Source: Streptomyces zaomyceticus (GTDB lineage: Bacteria; Actinomycetota; Actinomycetes; Streptomycetales; Streptomycetaceae). From it: DNA of 64,000 nucleotides. This document shows positions 48,508 to 56,818 of the stretch, in pieces (position 1 is the stretch's first letter; each line of letters starts with the position of its first letter). Below the pieces are notes generated by a model. That model made no database searches, had not been told where the DNA came from, and was given only the letters and a program-made list of their open reading frames with translations. The position numbers and the translations under genes were made by a program. Location: the NCBI RefSeq assembly GCF_014656215.1, contig NZ_BNBZ01000002.1:1-64000 (forward strand). The letters are read 5' to 3'.

Positions 48508-51224
48508 GCGCGCACGTCCGCGTCGGGGTCGTCCGACGCCCCGGCGAGTGCCGTCCGCGCCCCGGGGGCGGCCCGGTGGACGAGGAGCGAGAGGACGGCG
48601 GCCTTCCGGACGTCCGCGTTCGCGTCGGCCAGCGCCTTCGCGAGCACGGGGACGGCCGGGTCGGCCGGAGCGGCCCGCAGAGCGGTCGCGGCGCCCGAGC
48701 GGACCTGCCAGGCCGGATCGACGAGGGCGGCCTCGGCGCGTGCGGCCCAGCCGGCCGGGCAGCCGGTTCCGGCCAGGGCGGCGAGGGCCGCGCCCCGCAC
48801 CAGCGGGTCGGGATCGTCGAGCAGCGGGCCGAGCGGTTCCGGTGCCGGATTCCGCACCGCGGCGAGACCGCGGGCCACCGCGACCCGCACCTCGCGGGAC
48901 GGGTCGGCGGCGGCCGCCGCCAGCTCAGCGACCGCGTCCACCGAGACCAGGGCGCGAACCGCCTGGACACGGACCTCCACGGCGGCGTCGGCGAGCGCAC
49001 CCGCGTACAGGGCGGCGTCACCGAGGCGCAGCGCCCGCAGGGCATCGAGCGCCGCGGACCGCACGGCCGTGTCGGGCACGGCGAGTGCCGCCCGCAGACC
49101 GTCCCCGAGCGCCGGCTCGGCGGGCAGCACCTCGACCAGCTCGCGCAGTGCGGCCGCTGCCGCGGCCCGTACGGGAGGAGCGTCGTCCCGCAGGCGGGCG
49201 GCGAGCACCGGACCCGTACCGGCGGGCGCGGTCTCGCCCAGGGCCGTGACGGCGGCGGCCCGGACGGCGGGATCGGCGTCGTCCAGATAGGGGCCCAGGG
49301 CGTCGAGACCGGGGGAGTCCTCGACCAGCGAAAGCAGCTGGAGCAGGCGCGGGTGGGGAGTCGCGACCACCGGGTCCTCGACCGTCACCGGCGCGTCCGT
49401 CCGCGGACGCGCGGCCGGCACCGAGTCCCGGGGACCGGCTGTGGCGACCGGCACCAGCTCCACTTCGCCGAGGTGCCGTTCGGGACCGCCCGGCGGTGCG
49501 AACTCCGGTACCGGAACCAGATACGGTTCGACCGGCCGGGCCGTGAACTCCATCGCCCCGGAAGGGGACTTGCGCAGATCCAGGTGGTGCAGCCACCCCG
49601 CGTCGTCCTGCTCCGGGTGGTCGAGCCGCTGATGGTAGAGACCCCAGCGCGACTCCGTCCGGGCGAGCGAGGCCCGCGCCGCCATCTCGGCGCAGTCCCG
49701 GATGAACGACACCTCGGCGCACCGCATCAGCTCGTGCGCCGTCCGAGCCCCCATCCCGGCGATCTCCACCGCCATCCGGTCGAACGCCTCGACGGCCAGG
49801 GAGAGTTTCGCCCCGGTCTTCGGCGGTGCCACGTAGTCGTTGACGAACCGCCGCAGCTTGTACTCGACCTGGGGCTGCGGCGGGCCCTCGGGATGCCGCA
49901 GCGGACGGTAGACGAGTTCATGGGCGGCAGCGATCTGCTCCTGCTCCAACTCGCCCTCGTACGCCGTGTACTGCGAGGCGTCCTCGCCGGCGAGGTCGCC
50001 GAAGACGAACGCGCCGATCATGTAGTTGTGCGGTACGGAGGCCAGGTCGCCGGCCGCGTAGAGCCGGGGCACGGTCGTCCGGGCGTGCGCGTCCACCCGC
50101 ACCCCCGAGGCCGAGTGCCCACCGCACAGACCGATCTCCGAGATGTGCATCTCGATGTCGTGGGTCCGGTAGTCGTGCCCGCGGTTCTCGTGGAAGGTGC
50201 CGCGGGTCGGCCGTTCCGTGGTGTGCAGGATCGACTCGACCGCCCCGACGGTCTCCTCGGGAAGATGGCTCAGCTTGAGGTAGACCGGGGCCCGGTCCGA
50301 GGCGAGCTCGGCCGCGAACTCGGCCATCATCTGCCCCGACCAGTAGTCCGACTCCACGAACCGCTCGCCGTGCCGGTTCACCTGGTAGCCGCCGAAGGGA
50401 TTGGCGACATAGGCGCAGGCCGGGCCGTTGTAGTCCTTGATCAGCGGGTTGATCTGGAAGCACTCGATCCCGGTGAGCGCCGCGCCCGCGTGGTACGCCA
50501 TGGCGTAGCCGTCGCCCGCGTTCGTCGGGTTCTCGTACGTGCCGTACAGATAGCCGGAAGCGGGCAGCCCGAGCCGTCCGCACGGACCGGTGGCCAGGAT
50601 CACGGCCCCGGCACGCACCACCACGAACTCGCCCGTACGCGTGTTGAACCCGGCCGCGCCGACGGCCCGCCCGTCGTCCGGGTGGGTGAGGACCCGGACC
50701 GGCATGACCCGGTTCTCGATACGGATCCGCTCGCGCATCTCCCTGCGGCGCAGCTGCCGGTAGAGCACCTTCTTCACGTCCTTGCCCTCCGGCATGGGCA
50801 GCACGTACGAGCCGGACCGGTGCACCTGCCGGACGGCGTACTCGCCGTGCTCGTCCTTCTCGAACTTCACGCCGTACGACTCCAGACGCCGGACCATGGC
50901 GAAGCCCCGGGTCGCCGTCTGCCGGACCGTCGACTGGTCCACGAGACCGTCGTTGGCCCGCGTGATCTCGGCGACGTAGTCGTCGGGCTCGGCGCGGCCC
51001 GGTACGACCGCGTTGTTGACGCCGTCCATGCCCATGGCGAGGGCGCCGGAGTGCCGGACGTGCGCCTTCTCCAGGAGCAGGACGTTCGCCCCGCGCTCGG
51101 CGGCGGTCAGCGCGGCCATCGTGCCGGCGGTGCCGCCGCCGATGACCAGCACGTCGCAGGAGAGCTCGGTCGCGTCGGCGGGATCGGGCACGGTCAGAGG
51201 GGTGTCGGGGCTGGGGCTGTCCAT
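48483..51224 (-). CDS. AprA-like (fumarate reductase superfamily) flavoprotein with C-terminal HEAT repeats
   Basis: About 913 aa. The first 600 residues match the flavoprotein of the succinate dehydrogenase/fumarate reductase/APS reductase superfamily: FAD motif VLVIGGGTAGTMAALTAAERGANVLLLEKAHVRHSGALAMG, then VNRHGERFVESDYW and LYAAGDLASVPHNYMIGAFVFGDLAGE. It looks closest to dissimilatory AprA. Residues about 640-913 consist of ~30-residue HEAT-like repeats (for example PAVRAAAVTALGETAP, VRVQAVRALVSVDAVAEL, DVRKAAVLSLLVHRAAPG), an odd addition for this enzyme class. Its AprB-like ferredoxin and an ABC importer are encoded in the same operon. ATG 51224 was taken as start. The substrate is probably an imported sulfur compound, by inference. 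Confidence 0.87.
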   Translation of the reverse strand: MDSPSPDTPLTVPDPADATELSCDVLVIGGGTAGTMAALTAAERGANVLLLEKAHVRHSGALAMGMDGVNNAVVPGRAEPDDYVAEITRANDGLVDQSTVRQTATRGFAMVRRLESYGVKFEKDEHGEYAVRQVHRSGSYVLPMPEGKDVKKVLYRQLRRREMRERIRIENRVMPVRVLTHPDDGRAVGAAGFNTRTGEFVVVRAGAVILATGPCGRLGLPASGYLYGTYENPTNAGDGYAMAYHAGAALTGIECFQINPLIKDYNGPACAYVANPFGGYQVNRHGERFVESDYWSGQMMAEFAAELASDRAPVYLKLSHLPEETVGAVESILHTTERPTRGTFHENRGHDYRTHDIEMHISEIGLCGGHSASGVRVDAHARTTVPRLYAAGDLASVPHNYMIGAFVFGDLAGEDASQYTAYEGELEQEQIAAAHELVYRPLRHPEGPPQPQVEYKLRRFVNDYVAPPKTGAKLSLAVEAFDRMAVEIAGMGARTAHELMRCAEVSFIRDCAEMAARASLARTESRWGLYHQRLDHPEQDDAGWLHHLDLRKSPSGAMEFTARPVEPYLVPVPEFAPPGGPERHLGEVELVPVATAGPRDSVPAARPRTDAPVTVEDPVVATPHPRLLQLLSLVEDSPGLDALGPYLDDADPAVRAAAVTALGETAPAGTGPVLAARLRDDAPPVRAAAAAALRELVEVLPAEPALGDGLRAALAVPDTAVRSAALDALRALRLGDAALYAGALADAAVEVRVQAVRALVSVDAVAELAAAAADPSREVRVAVARGLAAVRNPAPEPLGPLLDDPDPLVRGAALAALAGTGCPAGWAARAEAALVDPAWQVRSGAATALRAAPADPAVPVLAKALADANADVRKAAVLSLLVHRAAPGARTALAGASDDPDADVRAYAARAAR

Positions 51225-51275
51225 GGGGCGCGCCTTTCGGAAGCGTGGGGAGCCGGCGGGGGGTTCGGCGGGCAC

Positions 51276-52097
51276 TCAGAGGGAGTCGAGGACCCGTCGG
51301 CGCAGCGCGGCCGTCTCCGGCGCCTGCCGGGCGTCGCGGGAGCGCGGGTGCGGCACGTCCAGGACCTCCCCGGAGGCGAACAGGGCGACCCGGTCGCCGA
51401 GATGGAGCGCCTCGTCCACGTCGTGGGTCACGAAGACGACGGTCGCTCCCGTGCCCCGCAGGATCTCCACCAGAAGGTCCTGCATCCCGGCGCGGGTGTG
51501 GGCGTCGAGCGCGCCGAAGGGCTCGTCCATCAGGACGGCGCGGGGCCGCCCGGCGAGAGCGCGGGCCAGCTGGACGCGCTGCCGCTGCCCGCCGGACAGC
51601 TGGTGCGGCAGTTTCCCGGCGTGGCCGCCGAGCCCGACCCGTTCCAGCCAGTCCTCGGCGGAGCGGCGACGCTCGGCCCGGGGCGTGCGGCGGATCGCGA
51701 GGGGCAGTTCCACATTGGCCCGGACCGACCGCCAGGGCAGCAGGGCGTCGTGCTGGAAGACCAGGGCCCGGTCGGCGCCGGGCCGGCGGACCGGCTCCCC
51801 GTCCTGCGTGACCCGGCCTTCCAGCGGGGGCAGCAGCCCCGCGAGTGTGCGGAGCAGGGTGGTCTTGCCGCAGCCGGAGGGGCCGACCACGGTCAGCAGT
51901 TCGCCGGACGCGATCCGCAGGTCGACGGGGCGCGGTACGGCGACCCCGTCGGGGTGGCCGAGGCGCACACCGTGCAGGGCGAGTTCCGCGCCGGCCGATG
52001 CCGGCCCGGCCGTCGCCGGCGCGGACCCGGCGGACCCCGCGGAGGCGGCGCTTTCGGCGGACTCGGCGGACACGGTGGACGGGCTCACGGTGCTCAT
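51276..52097 (-). CDS. Sulfonate/nitrate-type ABC transporter ATPase (SsuB/TauB-like)
   Basis: About 273 aa. Walker A VGPSGCGKTTLL, signature LSGGQRQRVQLARAL, Walker B VLMDEPFGALD and switch THDVDEAL are all intact. This matches the SsuB/TauB/NrtD subgroup. The first 35 residues are a Ser/Ala-rich low-complexity segment before the ATPase fold and could be disordered. Start ATG 52097 overlaps the permease stop. The flavoprotein gene starts 52 bases downstream. Confidence 0.9.
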   Translation of the reverse strand: MSTVSPSTVSAESAESAASAGSAGSAPATAGPASAGAELALHGVRLGHPDGVAVPRPVDLRIASGELLTVVGPSGCGKTTLLRTLAGLLPPLEGRVTQDGEPVRRPGADRALVFQHDALLPWRSVRANVELPLAIRRTPRAERRRSAEDWLERVGLGGHAGKLPHQLSGGQRQRVQLARALAGRPRAVLMDEPFGALDAHTRAGMQDLLVEILRGTGATVVFVTHDVDEALHLGDRVALFASGEVLDVPHPRSRDARQAPETAALRRRVLDSL

Positions 52098-53002
52098 GGA
52101 ACCGGCTCCTTCTCGGGTCGGAGGACAGCGGAGGCGTCGGACGAGGTGGCACGGGAGGTGCCGGAGGGGGTGACGGACGGGGCGAGGGGCACGGCGGCAC
52201 GGACCGCGCGGACGGTCCCGCCGACCGGGACCCCGGCCGTCGGGCGCGGCAGCCAGGCGGTGACGCGACGGCCGAGCGATTCCACCGCGGTGGACGTGAG
52301 CCATCCGAGCGCCCCGATGGTGGCCATGCCGACGAAGACCCCCGGGTAGTCGACGATCGTGTAGTCCTGCCAGGTGCGGTACCCCACCCCGTACTCGCCG
52401 GAGATCATCTCCGCCGAGATCACACAGATCCACGAGACGCCGATCCCCACCGAGAGACCGCCGAAGATCCCCGGCAGGGCGCCCGGCAGCACCACCGAGA
52501 ACAGCACCCGGGCCCGCCCGCCGCCCAGCGTGAGCACGGCCTCCTCCCACACCGGGTTCAGCGCCCGCACCGCGTGCCGGGTCGACACGAGCACGGGGAA
52601 CAGGGCCGCGGCGCAGGTGATGAAGACGATGCCCTGCTCGTTGGTGGGCAGCAGCAGGATCGCGACCGGGACGAGGGCGATGGCGGGGATCGGGCGCACC
52701 ACCTCCACCAGCGGCCCCAGGGTGTCGGCGGCCCATCGCGACCGGGCGACGGCCGTCCCGGCCGCCACGCCGAGGACGGCGGCGAGGAGGAAGCCGACCG
52801 AGATCCTGCGCAGACTGTGGCCGAGGTCCTGCCAGTACACCTCGGTGCCGACCCGGTCGGCGAGGGCGGAGGCGACCTCGACGACGGTCGGGAACTGCTC
52901 GAACCGCAGCCACAGATTGACGTCCAGGGAGGTCAGCAGCTGCCACAGACCGAGGGCCGCGAGCGGCGAGGCCACCCGGACCAGACGCCGGCCGGTGCTC
53001 AT
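52094..53002 (-). CDS. Sulfonate/nitrate-type ABC permease (SsuC/TauC-like)
   Basis: About 302 aa with about six membrane segments and the family loop WEEAVLTLGGGRARVLFSVVLPGALPGIFGGL. It resembles SsuC/TauC/NrtB permeases. The C-terminus has a 60-residue hydrophilic extension rich in Ser, Pro and Arg. The gene overlaps the binding-protein gene upstream and the ATPase gene downstream by four bases each (ATGA), so the importer is translationally coupled throughout. Confidence 0.9.
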   Translation of the reverse strand: MSTGRRLVRVASPLAALGLWQLLTSLDVNLWLRFEQFPTVVEVASALADRVGTEVYWQDLGHSLRRISVGFLLAAVLGVAAGTAVARSRWAADTLGPLVEVVRPIPAIALVPVAILLLPTNEQGIVFITCAAALFPVLVSTRHAVRALNPVWEEAVLTLGGGRARVLFSVVLPGALPGIFGGLSVGIGVSWICVISAEMISGEYGVGYRTWQDYTIVDYPGVFVGMATIGALGWLTSTAVESLGRRVTAWLPRPTAGVPVGGTVRAVRAAVPLAPSVTPSGTSRATSSDASAVLRPEKEPVP

Positions 53003-54366
53003 GACGCGAGCCTCACGGCGTCCGCGTAGGCGACGATCCGGGAACCGGCGTGCCCGGAGACGTACCGCTCCGCCGCCGACCGGGTCACGAAGGCCCGCCA
53101 CTCGCCGCCGTCCGCGACCCACACGGCCCGGTCCGCGAACCAGAGCGTCCCCGTCCCCGCGTCGGGCACGTAGGCGGCCCGTACCGAGGCCCCCTCGACC
53201 GCCTTCAGCAGTGCGCCGGGGCTGTCGAAGGTACGGGTCGAAGCCTGCCCCTTCAGCCACAGCTCCGACTTCGGAGAGGTCGCCTCCGGGTACGCGAGGT
53301 CCGGCACCGCCCGGCCCAGCGGAGCCGTGTCGACGAACGCGTCGACGTCGACGTCCGTGACCAGACCGGCCTCCTTCAGGACCGGCACGTCCTCCTTGAG
53401 CGCGGCCACCAGCTCCGGGCGGAGCGCCGGGTCGAAGGTGGCGATGCCCTGGGCGCCGTTGTAGAGGTAGACGACCTCGGCGGGCAGCCCGGTCTCCTTC
53501 GCCACCGACTCGGCGGCGGCGACCGGCCGGGTCCGCAGATGGTCCGTGGCCCGGCGCTGGGCGCGCAGGAACGCGTCGAGGACGGCGGGCCGCCGCGCCG
53601 CGAACTTCTCCCGGACGGTGACTCCGTGGAAGGTCGGCAGGTTCAGCTCGGCCCCGTCGTACAGGGCCGTGGCCCTGCCCTGGAAGGCGAGCAGACCCGG
53701 CCAGGCGACGAACTGCGACAACGCGTCGACACTGCCCGCCGCGAGGGCCGAAGCCCCGACGCTCGGCTGCTGGTTGAGCTTGCGGACGTCCTTCGCGGGG
53801 TCGATCCCGGCCCGCCGCAGCGCCCGTACGAGCGTGCCGTCGGCGGCCGATCCGACACTGGTGGAGACCTTGCGGCCCTTCAGGTCGGCGAGCGACCGAA
53901 GAGGTGAACCGGGCTCGGTGACCACGGTGTTGAGCCCGCCGCGCAGGTTGTAGCCGGTGACCGCGACGAGCCGCGTCGGCTCCTTGAGCTGTTTGCCGCG
54001 CGCCGCGTTGATCAGCAGCGGGAAGTCGCCCATCGAACCGATGTCGATCTTCCCCGCCGTCATCTGGGCGGTGATCGGGGCCCCGGTCGCGTAGTCCTGC
54101 CAGACCACCCGGTAGTCGGCACCGTCCTTCCGGCCCCGGGCCGCGAGCTCCTCCTCGAAGTAGCCGAGGGAGCGGAGCAGGGTGCCCGCGGTCACGGTGT
54201 TGATGGTCTTCGACTGGTAGCCGACGGTCACCGTGACCGTCTTCCCGTCCGACGACGCGCCGGCGCCGGTGGCACCGCAGGCGGTGGCCAGGGGCAGGAG
54301 GAGCGCGAGGGGGAGCGCGATCGGGAGGGCGGTCGCGCGGGGCAGCGGAAGTCTTCCTCGGAACAT
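52999..54366 (-). CDS. SsuA/TauA-type substrate-binding lipoprotein with NosL-like C-terminal domain
   Basis: About 455 aa. A lipoprotein-like signal ends at LATACGATG with Cys30. Residues about 45-345 are a NrtA/SsuA/TauA-type periplasmic fold (VGYQSKTINTVTAGTLLRSLGYFEEEL, GKIDIGSMGDFPLLINAARG, GRKVSTSVGSAADGTLVRAL). The last 85 residues look like a separate NosL-like domain: RTFDSPGALLKAVEGASVRA, then AYVPDAGTGTLWFADRAVWVA and WRAFVTRSAAERYVSGHAGSRIVAYAD. NosL handles copper in nitrous oxide reductase maturation; fusion to an SBP is unusual. The NosL-like call is a by-eye resemblance. Cargo unknown. Confidence 0.83.
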   Translation of the reverse strand: MFRGRLPLPRATALPIALPLALLLPLATACGATGAGASSDGKTVTVTVGYQSKTINTVTAGTLLRSLGYFEEELAARGRKDGADYRVVWQDYATGAPITAQMTAGKIDIGSMGDFPLLINAARGKQLKEPTRLVAVTGYNLRGGLNTVVTEPGSPLRSLADLKGRKVSTSVGSAADGTLVRALRRAGIDPAKDVRKLNQQPSVGASALAAGSVDALSQFVAWPGLLAFQGRATALYDGAELNLPTFHGVTVREKFAARRPAVLDAFLRAQRRATDHLRTRPVAAAESVAKETGLPAEVVYLYNGAQGIATFDPALRPELVAALKEDVPVLKEAGLVTDVDVDAFVDTAPLGRAVPDLAYPEATSPKSELWLKGQASTRTFDSPGALLKAVEGASVRAAYVPDAGTGTLWFADRAVWVADGGEWRAFVTRSAAERYVSGHAGSRIVAYADAVRLAS

Positions 54367-54380
54367 GGGAGTTCGGCCTT

Positions 54381-54608
54381 TCACCGGAGCAGGTAGGGCA
54401 TGTTGACGGTCACCGCGCCGGTGGGACAGCGGGCGGCGCACGGGCCGCAGTACCAGCACTCGTCCACATGCATGTACGCCTTGCCGTCCTCCTGGCGGAT
54501 CGCCAGCGAGTCCAGCGGACACATGTCGACGCAGAGGGTGCACCCGTCGATGCACTTCGACTCGTCGATGGTCACGGGCACGTCGGCGCGCTGGGGGACC
54601 AGAGGCAT
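54381..54608 (-). CDS. AprB-like 4Fe-4S ferredoxin
   Basis: About 75 aa with two cluster-binding motifs: CIDGCTLCVDMCPLDSLAI (Cys spacing slightly longer than the standard CxxCxxC) and CWYCGPCAARCPTGAV. Both features resemble the iron-sulfur subunit of APS reductase (AprB). It should carry electrons to or from the AprA-like flavoprotein encoded at the far end of the operon. It lies 14 bases upstream of the binding-protein gene. ATG 54608 follows GGAGAC. Confidence 0.9.
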   Translation of the reverse strand: MPLVPQRADVPVTIDESKCIDGCTLCVDMCPLDSLAIRQEDGKAYMHVDECWYCGPCAARCPTGAVTVNMPYLLR

Positions 54609-54685
54609 GGCTGTCTCCAGGAAAGGGCTCAGCAGAGCGGGGGAGGGGGCAGAGGGAGAGAGGGAAGGCGTCAGAGGTGGGGGTG

Positions 54686-55453
54686 TCAGAGGGAGCGGTG
54701 CAGGACGCCGCCCATGGTGATGCGGTCACCGCGGAACCGGATGAACTCCAGGTCCACCGGCCGCCCGTCGGGCAGGCAGGTCAGCCGCTCCAGCATCAGG
54801 ACGGCGGCTCCGCGCGGGGCCTGGAGCACGGCGGCGGAGTGCGCGTCGGCGTTGACGGCCTCGAGGGTGATCTCGGCGTGCCCCAGCGGGCCGCCGGTCA
54901 GCTGCTCCAGGAGCCGGAACACATCCGTGTTCTCCAGGTCGCAGCCGAGGAGTCGACCACCGATGTCCATCGGGAGATACGACAGGTCGAGGGAGAGCGG
55001 CAGTCCGTTGAGACGCCGCAGCCGCTCGACGCAGAGCACGTCGGAATGCTCCGGCAGCCCGAGCCGGTGGGCCACCGGCCCCGAAGCGGCGACCGGCCCG
55101 ACCGTCCGGACCTCGTTGGTGACCCGGCCGTGCTCGCGCAGGGTCTCGGCGAGACCCTGGAGCCGGTCCAGGCCGTGCGGGTACTTCTCGCACACCACCA
55201 CCGTGCCGACCCCCGGCTGCCGTTCGACGAGCTGCTCACCGCGCAGCAGGTCGAGAGCCTGCCGGACGGTGTTCCTGCTGGCCCGGTAGTCCGCCGCGAT
55301 GGCGTCCTCGAGAGGCAGGATCCCGCCCGGGAAGCCACCCGCCAGGATCTGGTGGCGCAGCAGGTCGGCGAGCTGCCGTGCCCGGTCCGCGCGCAGCCGC
55401 AGACGGCGGGCGGCGGCGACGGGGCGGGCGGCGGAAGCGGGTTCGGCGGGCAT
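54686..55453 (-). CDS. GntR/UTRA-family regulator
   Basis: About 255 aa. The N-terminal winged helix is RARQLADLLRHQILAGGFPGGILPLEDAIAADYRASRNTVRQALDLLRGEQLVERQPGVGTVV, and the UTRA effector domain follows (GLPLSLDLSYLPMDIGGRLLG, RLTCLPDGRPVDLEFIRFRGDRI). It is the first gene of the minus-strand ferredoxin/ABC/flavoprotein set, 77 bases upstream of the ferredoxin, and probably controls it. The start is ATG 55453. Effectors of UTRA proteins are often sugars or small acids; here an organosulfur compound is possible by context. Confidence 0.88.
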   Translation of the reverse strand: MPAEPASAARPVAAARRLRLRADRARQLADLLRHQILAGGFPGGILPLEDAIAADYRASRNTVRQALDLLRGEQLVERQPGVGTVVVCEKYPHGLDRLQGLAETLREHGRVTNEVRTVGPVAASGPVAHRLGLPEHSDVLCVERLRRLNGLPLSLDLSYLPMDIGGRLLGCDLENTDVFRLLEQLTGGPLGHAEITLEAVNADAHSAAVLQAPRGAAVLMLERLTCLPDGRPVDLEFIRFRGDRITMGGVLHRSL

Positions 55454-55793
55454 GGGAAGGAACGTAGCGGCGGGGTGGCCGGGTTGGTGTTGCGGCAGTA
55501 TTGCGCCACCCGGCGCCCTGAATGCACTGCTCTGACCTGCGGAGATGTCGGACGGGTACGGAGATCCGCCACCCGGCTGCCCACCTGGTGGACGAAAGGT
55601 TGCCCACCATGCGGGAAGGGTCGGCCGGCCTGCGCTCCGACCGGGGAGGGAGGGACCGGTCGACCTGTGCCCCGACCGGCGCGGGAAGGACCGGTCGACC
55701 TGTGCCCCGACCCGCGCGGGAAGGCCGACGGGCCCCCGCCCCGACCGGGCGGATCGACTCGGGCGGCCGGGGACCCGGCGGGGGCGCACCGCC
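55454..55793. other. Intergenic region upstream of the GntR gene
   Basis: This 340-base gap holds a GGGTGGC/GCCACCC inverted repeat (55473-55479 and 55505-55511) with two TTGCG elements in its loop, which could be the GntR operator. The right half is the tandem repeat listed separately. A -10-like AATACT is visible on the minus strand near 55497-55502. No gene is seen. Confidence 0.4.
55618..55757. repeat. Four-unit 35-bp tandem repeat
   Basis: Two central units, 55653-55687 and 55688-55722, differ at one base and both contain GGACCGGTCGACCTGTGC. Degenerate units flank them (about 55618-55652 and 55723-55757). The array ends 36 bases before the stop of the MerR gene. Confidence 0.88.
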
Positions 55794-56717
55794 TCAGCCG
55801 GCCTCCGCCTCGACCTGGACGTGGAGGGCGACGGAGAGGTGGTGGTGGAGGGCGCCGAGGACCGGCTCGTCCGGGGCGAACAGACCGCCCGCGAGCTTCC
55901 AGTAACGGTTGATCACGGGCCCGTCGCCCAGGGCCAGCAGCGGGACGAGCCGCCGCCGGAACTCCGGGGAGTCCCTCTCCCCTCGCGCGTGGGCGTAGGC
56001 CGCGACGAAACAGTCCAGGGCCCCGCCGTCCTGTGGCGCGCGTCCGGCCCGCACCTCCGCCGCGGCCCGCGCGTACGCCTCCGCCAGTCCGTCGTACAGC
56101 ACCGCCGGACGGTACTCCCCGTCCGGCAGCGGCGGCGCCGGACGCGACCCCGGGCGGTGCACACGTGGATCGGACACCAGCGCGTGCAGGCGGGCGAAGT
56201 CCAGCACCTGCGCGGGGCTCGGCTCCTCCGGCGGCTGTGGCACCACCGAGTCGAGGACGGCGGACACCACCCGCCGCGGCAGTCGTAACGGCAGGATCCG
56301 ACGCCAGAACCGGGCCAGCGCCGTCGTGTCGGGCGGCACGGACATCGCGCCGATCAGCCGCAGCCGCTCGGCCCGCTCCCCGGCCTGACAGTCCTGGAGC
56401 AGCCGCAGGGAGGCCTCGCGCCAACGGAGCGCGGTCAGCCGGGATCCCAGCTCCCTCAGCTGCCCCGCGACGACCTCCTCCAGGAGATCGTCCCCTTCCA
56501 GGGCCCGCTCCACCTCCGGAACCGGCAGGTCGAGCACGCGCAGGGAGCGGATCAGGCGCAGCCGGTCCAGCGCCTCGGGCCCGTACCGGCGATGCCCGCC
56601 GGAGCTTCGTCCCGCCTCCGGCAGCAGCCCCCGGTCGGAGTAGTACCGCACCGTCTTCACCGTGGTGCCCGCCCGCTCGGCGAGCTCCCCGATGCTCCAC
56701 AGCCCGTCGGACATCAC
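55794..56717 (-). CDS. MerR-family regulator with large C-terminal domain
   Basis: About 307 aa. The N-terminal MerR module is WSIGELAERAGTTVKTVRYYSDRGLLPEAGRSSGGHRRYGPEALDRLRLIRSLR. Residues about 80-130 form the coiled dimerisation helix. The remaining 180 residues are a helical domain not found in classical short MerR proteins, likely an effector domain. The gene is divergent from the two-domain hydrolase gene, whose promoter has the 19-base -35/-10 spacing typical of MerR activation. Start is GTG 56717 (GGAGG 8 bases upstream) or ATG 56714. Confidence 0.88.
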   Translation of the reverse strand: MMSDGLWSIGELAERAGTTVKTVRYYSDRGLLPEAGRSSGGHRRYGPEALDRLRLIRSLRVLDLPVPEVERALEGDDLLEEVVAGQLRELGSRLTALRWREASLRLLQDCQAGERAERLRLIGAMSVPPDTTALARFWRRILPLRLPRRVVSAVLDSVVPQPPEEPSPAQVLDFARLHALVSDPRVHRPGSRPAPPLPDGEYRPAVLYDGLAEAYARAAAEVRAGRAPQDGGALDCFVAAYAHARGERDSPEFRRRLVPLLALGDGPVINRYWKLAGGLFAPDEPVLGALHHHLSVALHVQVEAEAG

Positions 56718-56750
56718 GGTGTGCGCCTCCTCGGGTCGTCCGTCTCCCCA

Positions 56751-56781
56751 TTGAACCTCCCGCAGGGGGAGTTCCTAGCGT
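56751..56781 (+). promoter_or_regulatory. MerR-type promoter of the two-domain hydrolase
   Basis: -35 TTGAAC (56751-56756) and -10 TAGCGT (56776-56781) are separated by 19 bases instead of 17. A dyad GAACCTCCC-GCAG-GGGGAGTTC (56753-56774, two mismatches) fills the spacer. Both features are hallmarks of promoters activated by MerR proteins, and a MerR gene is divergent. Confidence 0.78.
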
Positions 56782-56818
56782 GACGGCCGACAGTCCCGGG
56801 AAGCGCAAGGAGACGATC

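Noticed and set aside
48081..52349. Very long plus-strand open frame (about 1420 codons)
   Set aside because: It is antisense to the AprA-like flavoprotein and ATPase genes, its translation is low-complexity Arg/Gly/Val-rich without domains, and such frames are a normal effect of very high third-position GC on the opposite strand.
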